From Sphingobacteriales bacterium (GTDB taxonomy: Bacteria > Bacteroidota > Bacteroidia > Chitinophagales > UBA2359): a DNA stretch of 64,000 bases. The notes under the pieces were generated by a model that was not told where the DNA came from, did not search any database, and saw nothing but the letters and a program-made list of their open reading frames with translations. Positions 1-12,884 of this stretch are shown piece by piece. A program made the translations under genes and the position numbers. The first letter of the stretch is position 1. Each line of letters starts with the position of its first letter. Where the stretch lies: the NCBI GenBank assembly GCA_016711295.1, contig JADJTE010000005.1, positions 411,597 through 475,596 on the forward strand, given 5' to 3'.

Positions 1-1576
1 TCGCCGATGCGATAAGCCGTCCAAGCGTCGCGTATATTTGATAGGCTCATTTTGTCGCTATACGCCACAATGCCCGCAAAATCGCCTTGTAAATAGCGCA
101 AATGTATGTTTGGGTCGTATACATACAGCAGGTTATTTCCCGCTTGTTGTAGGTAATGAGCCGCCGAATCGAGGTGGCTTTTGTCGGTGTCATAACTCTC
201 GAAATAGTGCAAATATCCCTTGGCGCGGCTTAGGGCAGTAGGAAAGCCTCCGCTGGCAGCAACTAATCCGATAAACCGTTCTACGGCGTTGCGCTCACTA
301 TCGGCGATGGGGCGGCGGATAAAGTGGTCGTGTACGGTTACGTGCGGAATATCGATACTTGGCGAAGGAGGCATGTGACAGCCCGAACAATCATTATTGT
401 TTTTGGCTACGCGCTGCGCCAAGGGCATAGAACAGGCTTGCGAAAGGGTGGGGGAGTTGGTATTGCTTGGCGCATTATTGGCGGTGCTTGGGTTTTTGGG
501 TGTTTGTGGTGTGTTAGTGCTTGCTAAGTGGCAATTGAGGCAAGCCTTATTGAACTGCTCTTTGGGTGTTTGTTGTACGCTCACGTGTGGATTGTGGCAG
601 TTGAGGCAAGTCATTTGGCTATTTTTATAACACGCGCTTTTAGTCAGGCGGTGTGCTTGTGATGCCATGATAAAATGCGTTTCTGCGCCATCATATTCGG
701 GCAAATAAGTATCCATCACACTGTTGAGGGGCATGGCGGGGCGAAAATCGGCAAATTCTTTGCCCTCCTGCAAGACCGATACACCTTGTAGGTGACAGCG
801 GCGGCATACATCTAATTGCAATTCGCGAGGTAGGTGTCGCGGGTTTTACTATCGTATAATCAATACCTCGTGCGGTATCCACTATATTACCCGCTAATTT
901 ATCTTTTACATGCGCCTCGCCTGGCCCGTGGCACCGCTCACAGCCGATACCACTTGCTACGCTTAGGTATTTGTTTTCTGAACCAGCTACAAACTGCGGC
1001 AAACTGTTGTGGCAAGTCATGCACTCCATTCCGATAATGCGGTGGAAGCGCGAATTAAAACCACCCGAAACCCGAGCCAAGTCCCAAATGCCCTTTGCGT
1101 ATAAAATGTAATAGGTGCTTGGTACAAATAGCCGTTTTCGTCGTAGATGTGCGAGTTGGTATGCTGCCCCGAACCTATGATGTATTTTATATATTGTTCG
1201 CGATAGTGTGTCGTGTCGGCTTGTTTGCCCAAACGATATTCGGCAATCCACATCGAATCGTTGCGCCAGAAAGGGCGGTAGTAAAATCGGAGATGCTATC
1301 ATATACGGCGGTATGTGCGCCAAAATGGGCTGCGCTCTTGGCGTGGGTAGCGTGGTCAAATGACTGCCCCATACCTGTTTGTATAAATGTATCGTAGATA
1401 TTCTGGTGGCAAGACCGACAAGTTTCCATGCCTACATAGCTTACGGTGTCATGTAGGTTGTGGTAGGGCAATAAATCGACAATAGGCTTGGGGTTGCTAT
1501 CCGAGCGGCAATAGCTCAACAAGCAAAGTAGGGCACTTGCCCAAAGGATAGCCAGCAAATAAGAACGATAACACAT
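1..1576 (-). CDS. multiheme c-type cytochrome, partial and frameshifted
   Basis: The start at 1576 gives a signal-peptide-like N-terminus (hydrophobic segment ending around LLSYCRS). Seven haem-binding CxxCH motifs follow when three frames are joined: CRSCH, CMTCH, CERCH, CRRCH, CLNCH, CLNCH and CSGCH. The part after the last haem (1-300) is helical with TPR-like phrasing such as AHYLQQAGN and runs off the left edge, so the C-terminus is missing. Family knowledge: such periplasmic or outer-membrane proteins move electrons; the substrate is not evident. Frame changes fall near 1262, 1090 and 838, with coding-quality sequence on both sides of each, so sequence errors are as likely as decay. The DUF4249 lipoprotein gene lies 68 bp upstream on the same strand, so the two may be co-transcribed. 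Confidence 0.8.
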
Positions 1577-1644
1577 GCGAAAAATAGCCTATGAAACGAT
1601 TGGACAGGGTAGTAGTGCTGCTTAGAGAAGGGTCGCCGCCAATT

Positions 1645-2469
1645 TTATTCTATCATTATCCGCCGCTCGTCGTAGCTCATGACGGTAAAAATACCTGTTC
1701 CGCCCATTATATTGCTGATAAGGCGAGCAGGGCGCGAAAATGCGCCTTGTGTGGCGAAAGTGGCGCGTTCGGCGGTTTCTAAAAAATCGTAATATTCGCG
1801 GCTGATATTGTAGATGCGCACCAATACCTCATTTCCTACGGGATAGTCATAGGCTGTACCCGTCACAATGGTTTGCCCCGAAAAAATGAGGTCGGAAAAA
1901 GAGCGACTCAACACGGAGTCAGGACCAGACTCGCCCAAACGCGCTACGTAATAGCGATAATAATTGGTACTGAGCGAATCGTCGCTGAAATAGGTGAGTA
2001 TAGAGGCTTTTGCCGAGTCGTTTTTGAAGTAAATAACAGTATCTATTGGCACCATAGGCAGTAATTTGGCAACTGCCGTAGCGGTTCGGTTGTCTGCCGT
2101 ATCATTGACATATAAATAATAGGCACCTGTATCGTTGGGGGCAACAATGCGGGGCGATATATAAATGCCAATGCTATCGAGATATTGTAAGGTATCCGCA
2201 ATACCGTTATGTGTAATGGTCACAAGGGCATTGCTAACGAAAGGCTGCTCTAATAACTCAAAATAAGAAACCGTCTCGCTCAATGATAATACATAGGGAT
2301 AGCCAGGTGTGAGATAGCACTCTACAACTAATTCGCTCTCAATAGGCGGCAGGTCAATTTCGACTTCTTTTTCGCAGGCTACAAAAAAAGCACTAAGGCT
2401 CAAAAGGACTATCCAGAAAGGGCGCAACCAAGCGGCGGACTTGGGCGATATAGGGGGGCGCAATATCAT
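1645..2469 (-). CDS. DUF4249 family outer-membrane lipoprotein
   Basis: The start chosen is the internal ATG at 2469 (MILRPPISPK), because the reading frame upstream of it overlaps a TATCTTTG promoter element at 2486-2493. A hydrophobic segment ends in a lipobox (AFFVAC), followed by EKEVEIDLP and a beta-rich domain containing LVVECYLTPGYPY and a Val/Thr-rich central region; this layout is typical of DUF4249, a Bacteroidota family often found beside TonB-dependent receptors. About 275 residues, close to family size. The function is unknown; a surface-exposed accessory role is inferred. It is the first gene of a probable unit with the downstream multiheme cytochrome. Confidence 0.8.
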   Translation of the reverse strand: MILRPPISPKSAAWLRPFWIVLLSLSAFFVACEKEVEIDLPPIESELVVECYLTPGYPYVLSLSETVSYFELLEQPFVSNALVTITHNGIADTLQYLDSIGIYISPRIVAPNDTGAYYLYVNDTADNRTATAVAKLLPMVPIDTVIYFKNDSAKASILTYFSDDSLSTNYYRYYVARLGESGPDSVLSRSFSDLIFSGQTIVTGTAYDYPVGNEVLVRIYNISREYYDFLETAERATFATQGAFSRPARLISNIMGGTGIFTVMSYDERRIMIE

Positions 2470-2485
2470 ACAGTAAAGTTTGGCA

Positions 2486-2493
2486 CAAAGATA
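2486..2493 (-). promoter_or_regulatory. Bacteroidota -7 promoter element (TATCTTTG)
   Basis: The minus strand reads TATCTTTG, matching the TAnnTTTG consensus of Bacteroidota housekeeping promoters, 17 nt before the DUF4249 start codon. It supports starting that protein at 2469 rather than at the in-frame ATG further upstream. No convincing -33 element was identified. Confidence 0.6.
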
Positions 2494-2659
2494 CATCAAC
2501 TTTGCCGTTTTTCGCAGATTTGTTGTAGGGTACTAAGCCTACTTTATAGTGAGCCTGAAAAATGGGGGAATATTTGAGCGGTTGGGGAGATATTTAGTGT
2601 ATATTTGCGGCGCATAGTGCCGAATACGAAAAATATAAGCACCTGACATAATGCCTAAA

Positions 2660-2726
2660 TAGTGACCAATTTTTTTATTTTAATTTTTATTTAAATAAAT
2701 TAAAATATTTATATATATTTTATTGT
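2660..2726. other. extremely AT-rich spacer
   Basis: About 65 bp made almost wholly of A and T (runs of TTTATTT and AAATATT). It follows a TATATTTGCGG promoter-like motif at 2600-2610 on the plus strand. Similar blocks occur at 7360-7505, 9140-9258 and 46440-46562, each just upstream of a gene. The role is unknown; an UP-element-like or nucleoid-protein binding function is possible. Confidence 0.4.
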
Positions 2727-2792
2727 TCTGCTGTGCCCACTGCCTACTATAAGCCCAACCCTCCCAAGCCTGGGAACAATTATTAGACGAAT

Positions 2793-3021
2793 ATGGGGCA
2801 AGCCAATTGGATAGAATGGTGCGATACCCTCATCAGTACATATTCTCCTATGCAAGCCCTATCAGCCACCCAATGGCAATATACAAGTATTAGGGTTGTT
2901 TTCGGGCGATACCACAGGAAGCGACCTATTTTTGTTTGCCTATCAGCCCGACGGCACCTTGTTATGGACCAACTATTATATGACCAATATAGCTATGCTG
3001 GGCGATAGTTACAAGGACTGA
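2793..3021 (+). pseudogene. remnant of a secreted beta-propeller-like protein
   Basis: Two short stretches in different frames read as coding sequence: the first gives ANWIEWCDTLISTYSPMQAL; after a shift near 2895 the second gives LGLFSGDTTGSDLFLFAYQP and then DGTLLWTNYY, ending at TGA 3019-3021. The second phrase resembles a blade of an SBBP or PQQ-like propeller repeat. No signal peptide or start is convincing, and the giant SBBP protein begins 130 bp downstream. It may be a decayed relative of that gene or a separate frameshifted small gene. Confidence 0.3.
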
Positions 3022-3154
3022 ACAAGAGTAGAAAAACAAAAGTGGCACCTGACAACTTATCGCTGCCATACAGCGTTTATTAGTGCAGTTCAATACTACT
3101 TGCTAACTTTTGCCCTTTTTAAAACTTTGAGCATCAAAGTTAAATCCCTGCTGT

Positions 3155-6100
3155 ATGAAAAAAAAGCTTTTGCCCCATATTGTTGTCCTTTGGTCGGTAT
3201 TTTGTTGTACTTTGGCGACACTTTGTTTGCCGACAGATTTAGATGGCACCACACGCCCCGTGTCGATGTCGCTGCCCTTAGATGCAGCCCGCCATTCCGC
3301 TAATGTGCAAGCAGACTTGCCTGCAACATATAGTCATTTATCGATAGAACCTGCGCCAATAGATACGTCGCATAACCATTGCGATGGCGCACATACGCAT
3401 AGCGCGGCAGGCGACCGAATTTGGTTTGAGGCAAACAAAGGTCAGTTTGACGCGCGAGTGCGTTACCGCGCCCAATTGCCCAATGCCTATTTATTTGCCG
3501 AAAATAACTGTTTCACTTGGCTACTGCTACATGCCGACGACCTGCAAGCGGTGCATGATTGCAAGCACGCACCCAATTGCAATACGGCGGCTATCAAGGT
3601 TCGGCAACATGCCTTGCGCATGTCGTTTCTGAACGCCCACCACACACCCACGTTGAGCAATTCTGAACCCGCACCGCACTATCGCAACTACCTCAAAGGA
3701 AATAATCCACAGCAGTGGCAGACGAGCGTGCCGCTATACGCCCAGCTCGATTATGCCCAACTCTACGACGGCATTGCGCTGCGCTTATATACGCGCCACG
3801 ATGCCCTGAAATACGACCTCATCGTATCGGCGGGCAGCAATACCGACCAAATCCGATGGCACTACGAAGGGGCAGACAGCGTTTGGACGGATAAGGGCGG
3901 CAATCTGCACGTAGGTAATAGCATCAACGACCTCATCGAACAAGCCCCCCTTTGTTATCAAATCATAGCAGGCAAACCCCAGCGCGTAGCAGCCCGCTTT
4001 GATATTAGACCCGATAAAAGCATAGGCTTCGCATTTCCTGACGGCTATAATCGCACTTACGACCTCGTTATAGACCCCAGCGTGGTATTCTCGTCCTATA
4101 CGGGTTCGGTTGCCGATAATTGGGGCACTACTGCTACACCAGCCGCCGATGGTAGCTTCTATTTGGGCAGTATAGCCTTTACCTTTGGCTATCCCGTCAC
4201 GACGGGAGCTTTTGATGCGTCTTTCAACGGCGGCGATACGGATATATCCATCAGCAAATTTACTGCCAACGGCAATAATTTGCTCTACTCAACTTATATA
4301 GGCGGCGGGCGGTCTGAGTTTCCGCATAGCCTTATCGAAGCCGCTAATGCTGATTTGCTCATTTTAGGCACTACGGCTTCGAGCAATTATCCAACTACAC
4401 CGACGAGTTACGATACTAACTTCAATGGCGGTGACACCGAAGCATTTAGCGGCATCAACTACATGGGTGGTTCTGATATTGTCGTAACGCGCCTCAATGC
4501 GGCGGGTACGGGTTTGATAGGCTCGACCTATCTCGGTGGGAGCAATAATGATGGTTTGAATAATAGTATACTACGACACAATTATTCTGACGAAGCGCGA
4601 GGCGAAATAATGACCGATGCGGCGGGCAACGTATATATTGCATCTTGTACAGAATCGAACAATTTTCCGATGGTCAATGGTTTTCAGAACACCAACGGCG
4701 GCGATTTAGATGCTTGTATAGTCAAATTTACGGCTGATTTGAGCGATATTGTATGGAGCAGCTACTTGGGGGGCAGCGAAGATGATGCAGCCTATTCGGT
4801 CAAAATAGACCCCGCGGACGGAGACGTTTTTGTAGGCGGAGGTACGCGCAGTAGCAATTTTTTTGACGGTGCAAACGGATTTGATACCTCACAAAACGGT
4901 GGCGAAGCAGACGGATTTATTGCCCGCATCAGCGCGAATGGCTCTGCCGTGCTCAATGCCACCTATTTGGGTACGACAGAGTACGACCAAGCCTATTTTA
5001 TCGAGTTTGACGAGGCATTAAATGTATATGCCTTTGGGCAAACTTCGGGCAATTATCCGGTGAGTAGTGGCGTGTATAGCAATGCCAATAGCGGGCAATT
5101 TATACATTGTTTGAGCAATAATTTGGGCAACAGTCTGTTTTCGACCGTCTTTGGGCGCGGCGACGGCGACCCCGACATAGTGCCTTCTGCTTTTTTGATA
5201 GATGTATGCGACCGAATTTATGTGTCGGGTTGGGGCGGGCAGGTCAATAGCGGGCAGCCGGGTAGTACTACTACGGGTATGCCCATTACGCCGGGTGCAT
5301 TTCAGTCTTTTACCGATGGTAGTGATTTTTATTTTATGGTACTTGACGAAAATGGTGCCGATTTGGAGTATGCCACCTATTTTGGTGCGTCGGGCGGCGG
5401 ACCCGAACACGTAGACGGCGGTACGAGCCGTTTTGACAAAAAGGGAGTTATATACCAAGCAGTTTGTGCGGGCTGTGGGGCATTCAGTAGCTTTCCTACT
5501 ACGGGCGGGGCTTGGTCGCAGACCAACAATAGCGGTAATTGCAATGCGGGAGCTATCAAATTTGCTTTCGAACCACCGCTGACCATAGCCGCTTCTGCGG
5601 TATTGCCCGGTGCAGCAGGGTGTGCCCCTTTTGTCGTTACGTTTGGGAGCAGCAGTTTTAACGCCAGCGAATTGGAATGGTCGATAGACGGAGTAGTGGT
5701 AAGCGACGATTTAAATTTTGTCCATACCTTTACCGAAACGGGCACTTATATCGTGCAATTGATAGCTTCTAACAATGCTACGTGCAATTTAGCCGATACC
5801 ACCATTAGCGTTATAACGGTCATAGACCCATTATCTCTAACTGCCGAATTTACGCCTGTGGTAGACTGTATCAATTTTACAGCTACTTTTAATCCGACCG
5901 AAACAGCGGGCAATCATTTCTGGAATTTGGGCAATGGACAATTTGCCACTATCAGCAATCCAAGTGCTACTTATCCATCAGAGGGCACTTATACCATCAC
6001 GCATATTATTACGAGCAACGTACCGAACTGCCCCGCAGCCGATACGGTAACGCAAACTATCCTTATTGCGCCACCCGTCACCGCCCAATTTGTAGCGTCC

Positions 6101-7334
6101 GATACGCTGGGTTGTATTCCTTTGGCGGTGCAATTTAACAATACGAGCATCAATGCCACCGAAGGCTATATTTGGGATTTGGGCAATGGGCAAACAAGCA
6201 CAGATACCAACCCTACGGCTATCTATACGACCGAAGGAACTTATACCGTATCGCTAACGGCTGCTAACCCCGAAAGTTGTAACGGCACAGACCTATTTGT
6301 AGCAACCGTCACCGCCTTAGATACCGTTATCGTTGCCGACTTTACCTATACCTTGCCCGGACTATGCGACCCCTTGACGGTTCAGTTTGCTACGCCCCTC
6401 AATCCGATGCTCGATTTTGCGTGGCAATTTGGCGATAGCACCAGCGCAGGCGACCTGACCGACGTGGCGCATACCTATACCGCACCAGCACCTATACCGC
6501 CCTACTTATTGCCGACTCGCCTTGTGCCGAGCCCGATTCCGTAGAGAGACCTTTACAATTGCTGCACCTCCTATCGTATCGGGCGACATCGTATTGCTAC
6601 CCGACAGCGGCTGCCCGCCCTTGGACGTATCCTTGCAAGCTACGGGCAATGGCACTGCTTATACGTGGCTAATGGGCGATAGCACCACTATCAGCGGCAC
6701 TACGGCGGTGCATAGCTATACCCAATCGGGTATTTATACCATACAACTCATTGTCAGCGACCCCAATACCTGCAATTTGGCAGACACTACCACTACCAGC
6801 GTCTCCGTATTTGAATACGCCGATGCGCTGTTTGAAATGAGCACAAATATTATTGAACTCAACGATACGGTATCTTTCGACAATTTGAGCACTAATGCGG
6901 ATAGCTATTTATGGAATTTTGGCGATGGAACAAGCGATACCCTATTTGAGCCGCAGCACCAATTTGCGCAGTTGGGCATGTTACAAGTTTGCCTCGATGC
7001 CATCAATACACAACAATGCAACGACCAATATTGCTTGCCTATTCAGGTAATACCAGTAATTAATATCGGTGTTCCAACGGCATTTTCGCCCAATGGCGAT
7101 AACCTGAACGATATTTTATATGTAGAAGGACGCGCAAATATCAGCCTCATGACATTTCGCATCTTTAATCGATGGGGCGAATTAGTATTTGAAACTAACG
7201 ACCCGCAGCAAGGCTGGGACGGCACCTATCGCCAATCAGCCCAAGATATGGACGCATTTGCTTATACCTTGGTCGCGCAATTGGTCAGCGGGCGACAAGT
7301 GACCGCGCAAGGCAATATTACCTTGGTGCGGTGA
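3155..7334 (+). CDS. giant secreted SBBP/PKD-repeat protein with gliding-motility C-terminal domain
   Basis: An N-terminal signal peptide (MKKKLLPHIVVLWSVFCC) is followed by a domain with WFEANKGQFDARVRYRAQ near residue 90, characteristic of the N-terminal domain of Bacteroidota SBBP proteins (DUF7948 type). Residues ~310-800 hold SBBP beta-propeller repeats (YSTYIGGG, GSTYLGGS, WSSYLGGS). At least four PKD-type modules follow (WDLGNGQTS, WNFGDGTSD), then a CHU_C domain from ~7070 to 7334 (AFSPNGDNLNDI ... IFNRWGELVF). CHU_C is associated with T9SS export, so the protein is probably on the cell surface or secreted, perhaps as an adhesin. Two compensating frameshifts near 6490 and 6545 leave a short third-frame stretch reading TYTALLIADSPCAEPDSVE. 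About 1,390 residues. The ligand is unknown. Confidence 0.85.
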
Positions 7335-7525
7335 TAAGTATTGAAATGACTGCAGTGCAAAAAGTCATCTTAAAAAAATGTTTATTGATTAAAAAATGTA
7401 TTAAATTTTAAAAATCAATCGTTTATGTATTGAGATTAAATTTAATTTATGTTAATTTTGCCTTTTTTGCACGGTAGTCTTGAAATTATTTTTTTTAAAT
7501 ATTTAATATGTGTATTAATTTTATC

Positions 7526-9076
7526 ATGAAACAGATAACTTGGCTCTCATTCTTTTTGTTGATAGGACAAACTGTATATTCGCAAATATTTAATCCTTTG
7601 TTAGCAAATATGTTGCAAGATACCCTTGATACTTATGTAGCGCAAATTGGCAATATAAAGGGTATGGAAGCATCGGTATATATACCGGAGCAGGGTATTT
7701 GGACGGGCATAGCGGGGGACTCTTATACTGGGCAGCCCATTACATCAGATATGCGTATGGGTATTGCCAGCAATACTAAATTGTTTGTAGCAACAACATT
7801 ATTATTACTCGAAGAAGAGAATGTACTGAGTTTAAATGACCCATTGAGCCAATGGCTGCCTGCCTACGACAATATTAATCCGAATATTACGATTGAGCAA
7901 CTGCTCCGCCACACAAGTGGTATCTCTGACCCTATTTTTGTTTCTCCATGGATGGATACGATTATGGCAAACCCAACACGGGTTTTTACCCCCGAAGAGG
8001 TAGTAGGCTGGGTGGCTGCACCTATGTTTGCACCTGGAACGAGTTGGGGTTATTCTAATATCAACTATATATTAGCAGGTATGGTAGCTCAAAGTGCTAC
8101 GGGGGAGCATATATCGCAACATATCCGCAACCATATTTTGGTGCCCTTAAATATGGATAGCACTTTTTATGATGTGCAAGAACCAGAAAATGGCGTACTT
8201 GCCCACCGGTGGTGGAATGGCGTAGATTATAACGATACTTCGCGGGTAGGTTTGAACACTGCTGGCGGCTGTGCGGGGTCTCTTTTTTCTACCTCTTGCG
8301 AAATGGTACAATGGTATAATGCCTTGTTTAGCGGACAATTGTTAAGCCAAGCCTCCTTTAATAAAATGACCACTTTTGTTTCTACCAATGCCCCGACTTA
8401 TCAATATGGTTTGGGTTTAGCTCGCGAGACAACACAAGGAAAAACCTATTGGGGGCACGGCGGTTCTACTTGGGGCTACCGAAGCAAAATGATACAAGAT
8501 ACTTGTTCGGGAGTATCGGTTTGTGGTTTGACTAACTCCTATCCGTCGGGCATGGACGCAGTTACATTTTTACTGTATCGTGTGGTCAAAAATCATATTC
8601 CGGGTTGTGCCGATAGTCTAAACGGACTCAATGCTGTTTGCGCGGGTACAAACGATGTTATCTATAGCGTACCACCCATTCTCAATGCTTCTTCTTATAT
8701 TTGGGTTTTGCCTTCGGGCGCAGTAGGTAGCAGCAATACAAATAGTATTTCGGTCGATTTTGAACCAGGAGCTACATCGGGCAATATCACTGTGCGAGGA
8801 GTAAATGATTACGGAACCGGTGGTTTTGCACAGCTATATGTAAGCGTACAAGCAATGCCTATGCCCACCATTGCCCAAAATGGCACGATAGCTTCCTCTG
8901 CTATTGTATGTGCCAACCAAACCTATACGTATAGCACGCCCAATATTGCGGGTAGTACCTACAATTGGACAGCGATAGGCGGGACGATCACCAACGGGCA
9001 AGGAACGCATACTATTTCGGTGCAATGGGGTGACGGCGTAGCAGGAGCAGTGTCAGTAGAGCAGAGCGTACCCTAA
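7526..9076 (+). CDS. secreted serine hydrolase (beta-lactamase/PBP4-like) with C-terminal PKD-like domains
   Basis: The start at 7526 (MKQITWLSFFLLIGQ) gives a clean signal peptide ending near VYSQ; an ATG 18 nt upstream is in frame but weaker. The class C beta-lactamase fold is marked by SNTK (SxxK, catalytic Ser and Lys) near residue 90, YSN in the GYSNINYILAG stretch, and HGGSTWGYRSK (HxG) near 315. Members are D,D-peptidases, esterases or beta-lactamases; the sequence does not tell which. From ~370 to the end there are two PKD-like, beta-sandwich modules (GSTYNWTAIGGTI). The protein stops right after the last module, with no T9SS type A sorting tail or CHU_C domain visible. The following 180 bp are AT-rich and non-coding in every frame. 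Confidence 0.85.
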   Translation: MKQITWLSFFLLIGQTVYSQIFNPLLANMLQDTLDTYVAQIGNIKGMEASVYIPEQGIWTGIAGDSYTGQPITSDMRMGIASNTKLFVATTLLLLEEENVLSLNDPLSQWLPAYDNINPNITIEQLLRHTSGISDPIFVSPWMDTIMANPTRVFTPEEVVGWVAAPMFAPGTSWGYSNINYILAGMVAQSATGEHISQHIRNHILVPLNMDSTFYDVQEPENGVLAHRWWNGVDYNDTSRVGLNTAGGCAGSLFSTSCEMVQWYNALFSGQLLSQASFNKMTTFVSTNAPTYQYGLGLARETTQGKTYWGHGGSTWGYRSKMIQDTCSGVSVCGLTNSYPSGMDAVTFLLYRVVKNHIPGCADSLNGLNAVCAGTNDVIYSVPPILNASSYIWVLPSGAVGSSNTNSISVDFEPGATSGNITVRGVNDYGTGGFAQLYVSVQAMPMPTIAQNGTIASSAIVCANQTYTYSTPNIAGSTYNWTAIGGTITNGQGTHTISVQWGDGVAGAVSVEQSVP

Positions 9077-9258
9077 TTTATAACAATGTGACTATCATGG
9101 TTGGATATCAGAGATAGAAATGCTTGGCAAGCGGTTGTGTAAATATAGTTAATGAAAAAAACTTAAAAATATTAAATAAAATATATACTAATATTTTTTA
9201 ATAGAATAAACTTTAATCACTTGCTAAAAATTATTTTATATAGTAAATATATTTTGAT

Positions 9259-9813
9259 ATGCGCAATATTTTTTCTGCCATTGCCTTAGCTTTGGGCTTG
9301 GGCAATACGGCACCCGCCCAAGCACCCACCGCCCAATCTGTTTATGATTTTATGCTGAACGACATTGATGGCAATCCCGTCAGTTTATGTAAGTATGAGG
9401 GCTATGTTATGGTCATTGTCAATGTAGCCAGCAAATGCGGTTTAACGCCCCAATACAAAGAGCTACAAGCATTTTACGAGCAAAATGCCGATAATAAGGT
9501 GGTTGTGCTGGGTTTTCCCGCCAACGATTTTCTATGGCAGGAGCCGGGCACCGACGAAGAAATAAGATCTTTTTGTAGCCACAATTATGGCGTAACCTTC
9601 CCGATTTTTTCCAAAATTTCGGTCAAGGGCAGCGACCAACACCCCTTATACAGCTATTTGACCCAAAAGTCGCAGAACGGTTCAATAGATGACAACGTAA
9701 GCTGGAATTTCCAAAAATTCTTAATCGATAGAAAAGGGAAAGTTGTCCGTTCTTTTAGCCCCAAAACCTCAATTTTATCCGATGAGGTGAAAGCGGCGAT
9801 AGCGGATTTGTAA
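9259..9813 (+). CDS. exported glutathione peroxidase
   Basis: An N-terminal signal-like segment (MRNIFSAIALALGLG) precedes a thioredoxin-fold peroxidase. The active-site loop reads NVASKCGLTPQY with a peroxidatic cysteine where some homologues carry selenocysteine; the second motif is FPANDFLWQEPG (usual form FPCNQFGGQEPG, so the resolving-type Cys is replaced by Ala) and the third is WNFQKFLIDR. The catalytic tetrad Cys, Gln and Trp plus Asn can all be placed. About 184 residues, normal for the family plus a signal peptide. It reduces hydrogen or lipid peroxides, probably with thioredoxin-type reductants, and the leader suggests a periplasmic site. A hairpin follows the stop codon. Confidence 0.93.
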   Translation: MRNIFSAIALALGLGNTAPAQAPTAQSVYDFMLNDIDGNPVSLCKYEGYVMVIVNVASKCGLTPQYKELQAFYEQNADNKVVVLGFPANDFLWQEPGTDEEIRSFCSHNYGVTFPIFSKISVKGSDQHPLYSYLTQKSQNGSIDDNVSWNFQKFLIDRKGKVVRSFSPKTSILSDEVKAAIADL

Positions 9814-9817
9814 TACT

Positions 9818-9842
9818 TTTATCGTCTTAGGAAGACGATAAA
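9818..9842 (+). terminator. hairpin after glutathione peroxidase gene
   Basis: An 11-bp perfect stem TTTATCGTCTT / AAGACGATAAA with a 3-nt AGG loop starts 5 bp past the stop codon. The T-tract on the plus strand is weak, so termination is inferred from position. Confidence 0.6.
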
Positions 9843-10051
9843 CACACGCGCACCCATTTATTCTTTTAGGTGAGTGAGATTTATTATTATGGGTTATTGG
9901 GAGTACTCTGTTTGCGCAATAGAAATCTATTTTGGACTTAGGTGCGATATAATAAGCAATCAAAACAAAGATATCGAGGAATAGCGATTGTTCTGACACC
10001 GCTATTACGCCCTATTTCGCGGACAAGCCTTTAATTCTGAGCAAAAAAACG

Positions 10052-10060
10052 TAACTTTGC
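10052..10060 (+). promoter_or_regulatory. TAnnTTTG promoter element upstream of der
   Basis: TAACTTTGC matches the Bacteroidota -7 consensus, 57 nt before the der ATG. The same GTAACTTTGC string occurs upstream of the DoxX gene at 13060. Confidence 0.6.
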
Positions 10061-10116
10061 GGCTCAATTGGCGCGAGGGCTTATTTTTGCGTCTATATGT
10101 TTTTATATTTATATAT

Positions 10117-11840
<1,724 letters not shown>

Positions 11841-11841
<1 letters not shown>

Positions 11842-12843
11842 TGACCTATGAAGAAGTAATGCGCGAGCTAACACAGCAGAAATACCGCCCCGTCTATCTG
11901 CTACAAGGCGACGAACCGTATTTTATCGACCGCATAGCGCACTATATCGAAACACACGTCTTGTCAGAAGCAGACAAGGCATTTAATCAATCGGTATTAT
12001 ATGGCAAAGATATAGACCCCGATACCGTCATCGCGTCGGCTTGCCGCTACCCGATTATGGCAGCTAATCAAGTGCTTATCGTCAAGGAAGCACAAAACCT
12101 GAAAGATATTGGCAAACTACAGGGCTATGCCGAAAAACCATTGGCAAGCACCATTTTAGTCTTGGTCAATAAAGGAAAGGCGGTTGCATCTAATACCAAG
12201 CTATACAAGGCAATAGAGGCAAAAGGGGCAGTCGTGAGCGCGGCTAAATTGCCCGAAAGTCAAGTATCGGCTTGGGTACAGAAATATGTAAGTGCCCAAA
12301 AACGCAGCATAGCACCCGACGCATGCCCCTCATCGCCGAATATAGCGGCAACGACTTGCAGCCAATAGCCAACGAGTTAGACAAATTGATGCTGCTCGTA
12401 TCAGCACCCAACGCCATTAGTGCCCAACATATCGAAGACAATCTCGGTATCAGCAAAGAGTATAACTTGTTTGAATTGCAAAGGCACTTGCCAAGCGCAA
12501 TAGCTCTAAATCGTTTGCCATTGCATCTCATTTTGCCCAACACCCCAAAACAACTCCCTTAGTGGTAGTCGTAGGTAGTTTATATCGGTTTTTTAGCCGA
12601 TTATATATCTATCACCATCAGCGCGGCAAATCTGATGCCGAAGCCGCCCAAGCTATGGGTATGAAAAACGCCTATTTTCTCAATGAATACCGCGATGCGG
12701 CTGCCAAATTTACCCTCGTGCAAACCTGCCGCGTCATTAACCTGCTCCACCAATACGACCTAAAATCAAAAGGCATAGATTGTACCACCGATGCCCCCGA
12801 TTTGATGATAGAAATGACCTATCGAATACTGAACGTGCCTTGA
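11841..12843 (+). CDS. holA: DNA polymerase III subunit delta, frameshifted
   Basis: It starts at the ATG overlapping the der stop (TAATG). The N-terminus MTYEEVMRELTQQKYRPVYL followed by LQGDEPYFIDRI is the family-typical clamp-loader delta opening. Further landmarks are IVKEAQNLKDI, LVLVNKGKA, then in a second frame MPLIAEYSGNDLQPIANEL and DNLGISKEYNLFELQ, and in a third VVVVGSLYRFF through RDAAAKFTL. Delta opens the beta sliding clamp for loading and is usually essential. Frame changes near 12325 and 12482 preserve alignment on both sides. Joined length is ~334 residues, normal for the family. Confidence 0.88.
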
Positions 12844-12884
12844 TAGGGTCGGAATGTACTACGTATATGTTTATATGAAATTAT

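Noticed and set aside
1187..1576. Cytochrome fragments annotated as independent small genes
   Set aside because: The CxxCH spacing and flanking sequence continue from frame to frame, so one multiheme gene explains them.
2640..2656. CCTAAATAGTGAC, similar to an M1 right end
   Set aside because: The last bases differ and no left end lies upstream at suitable distance.
5018..5458. 146-codon antisense frame in the giant SBBP gene
   Set aside because: Shadow of a repeat-rich coding region, low-complexity composition, no start or RBS context.
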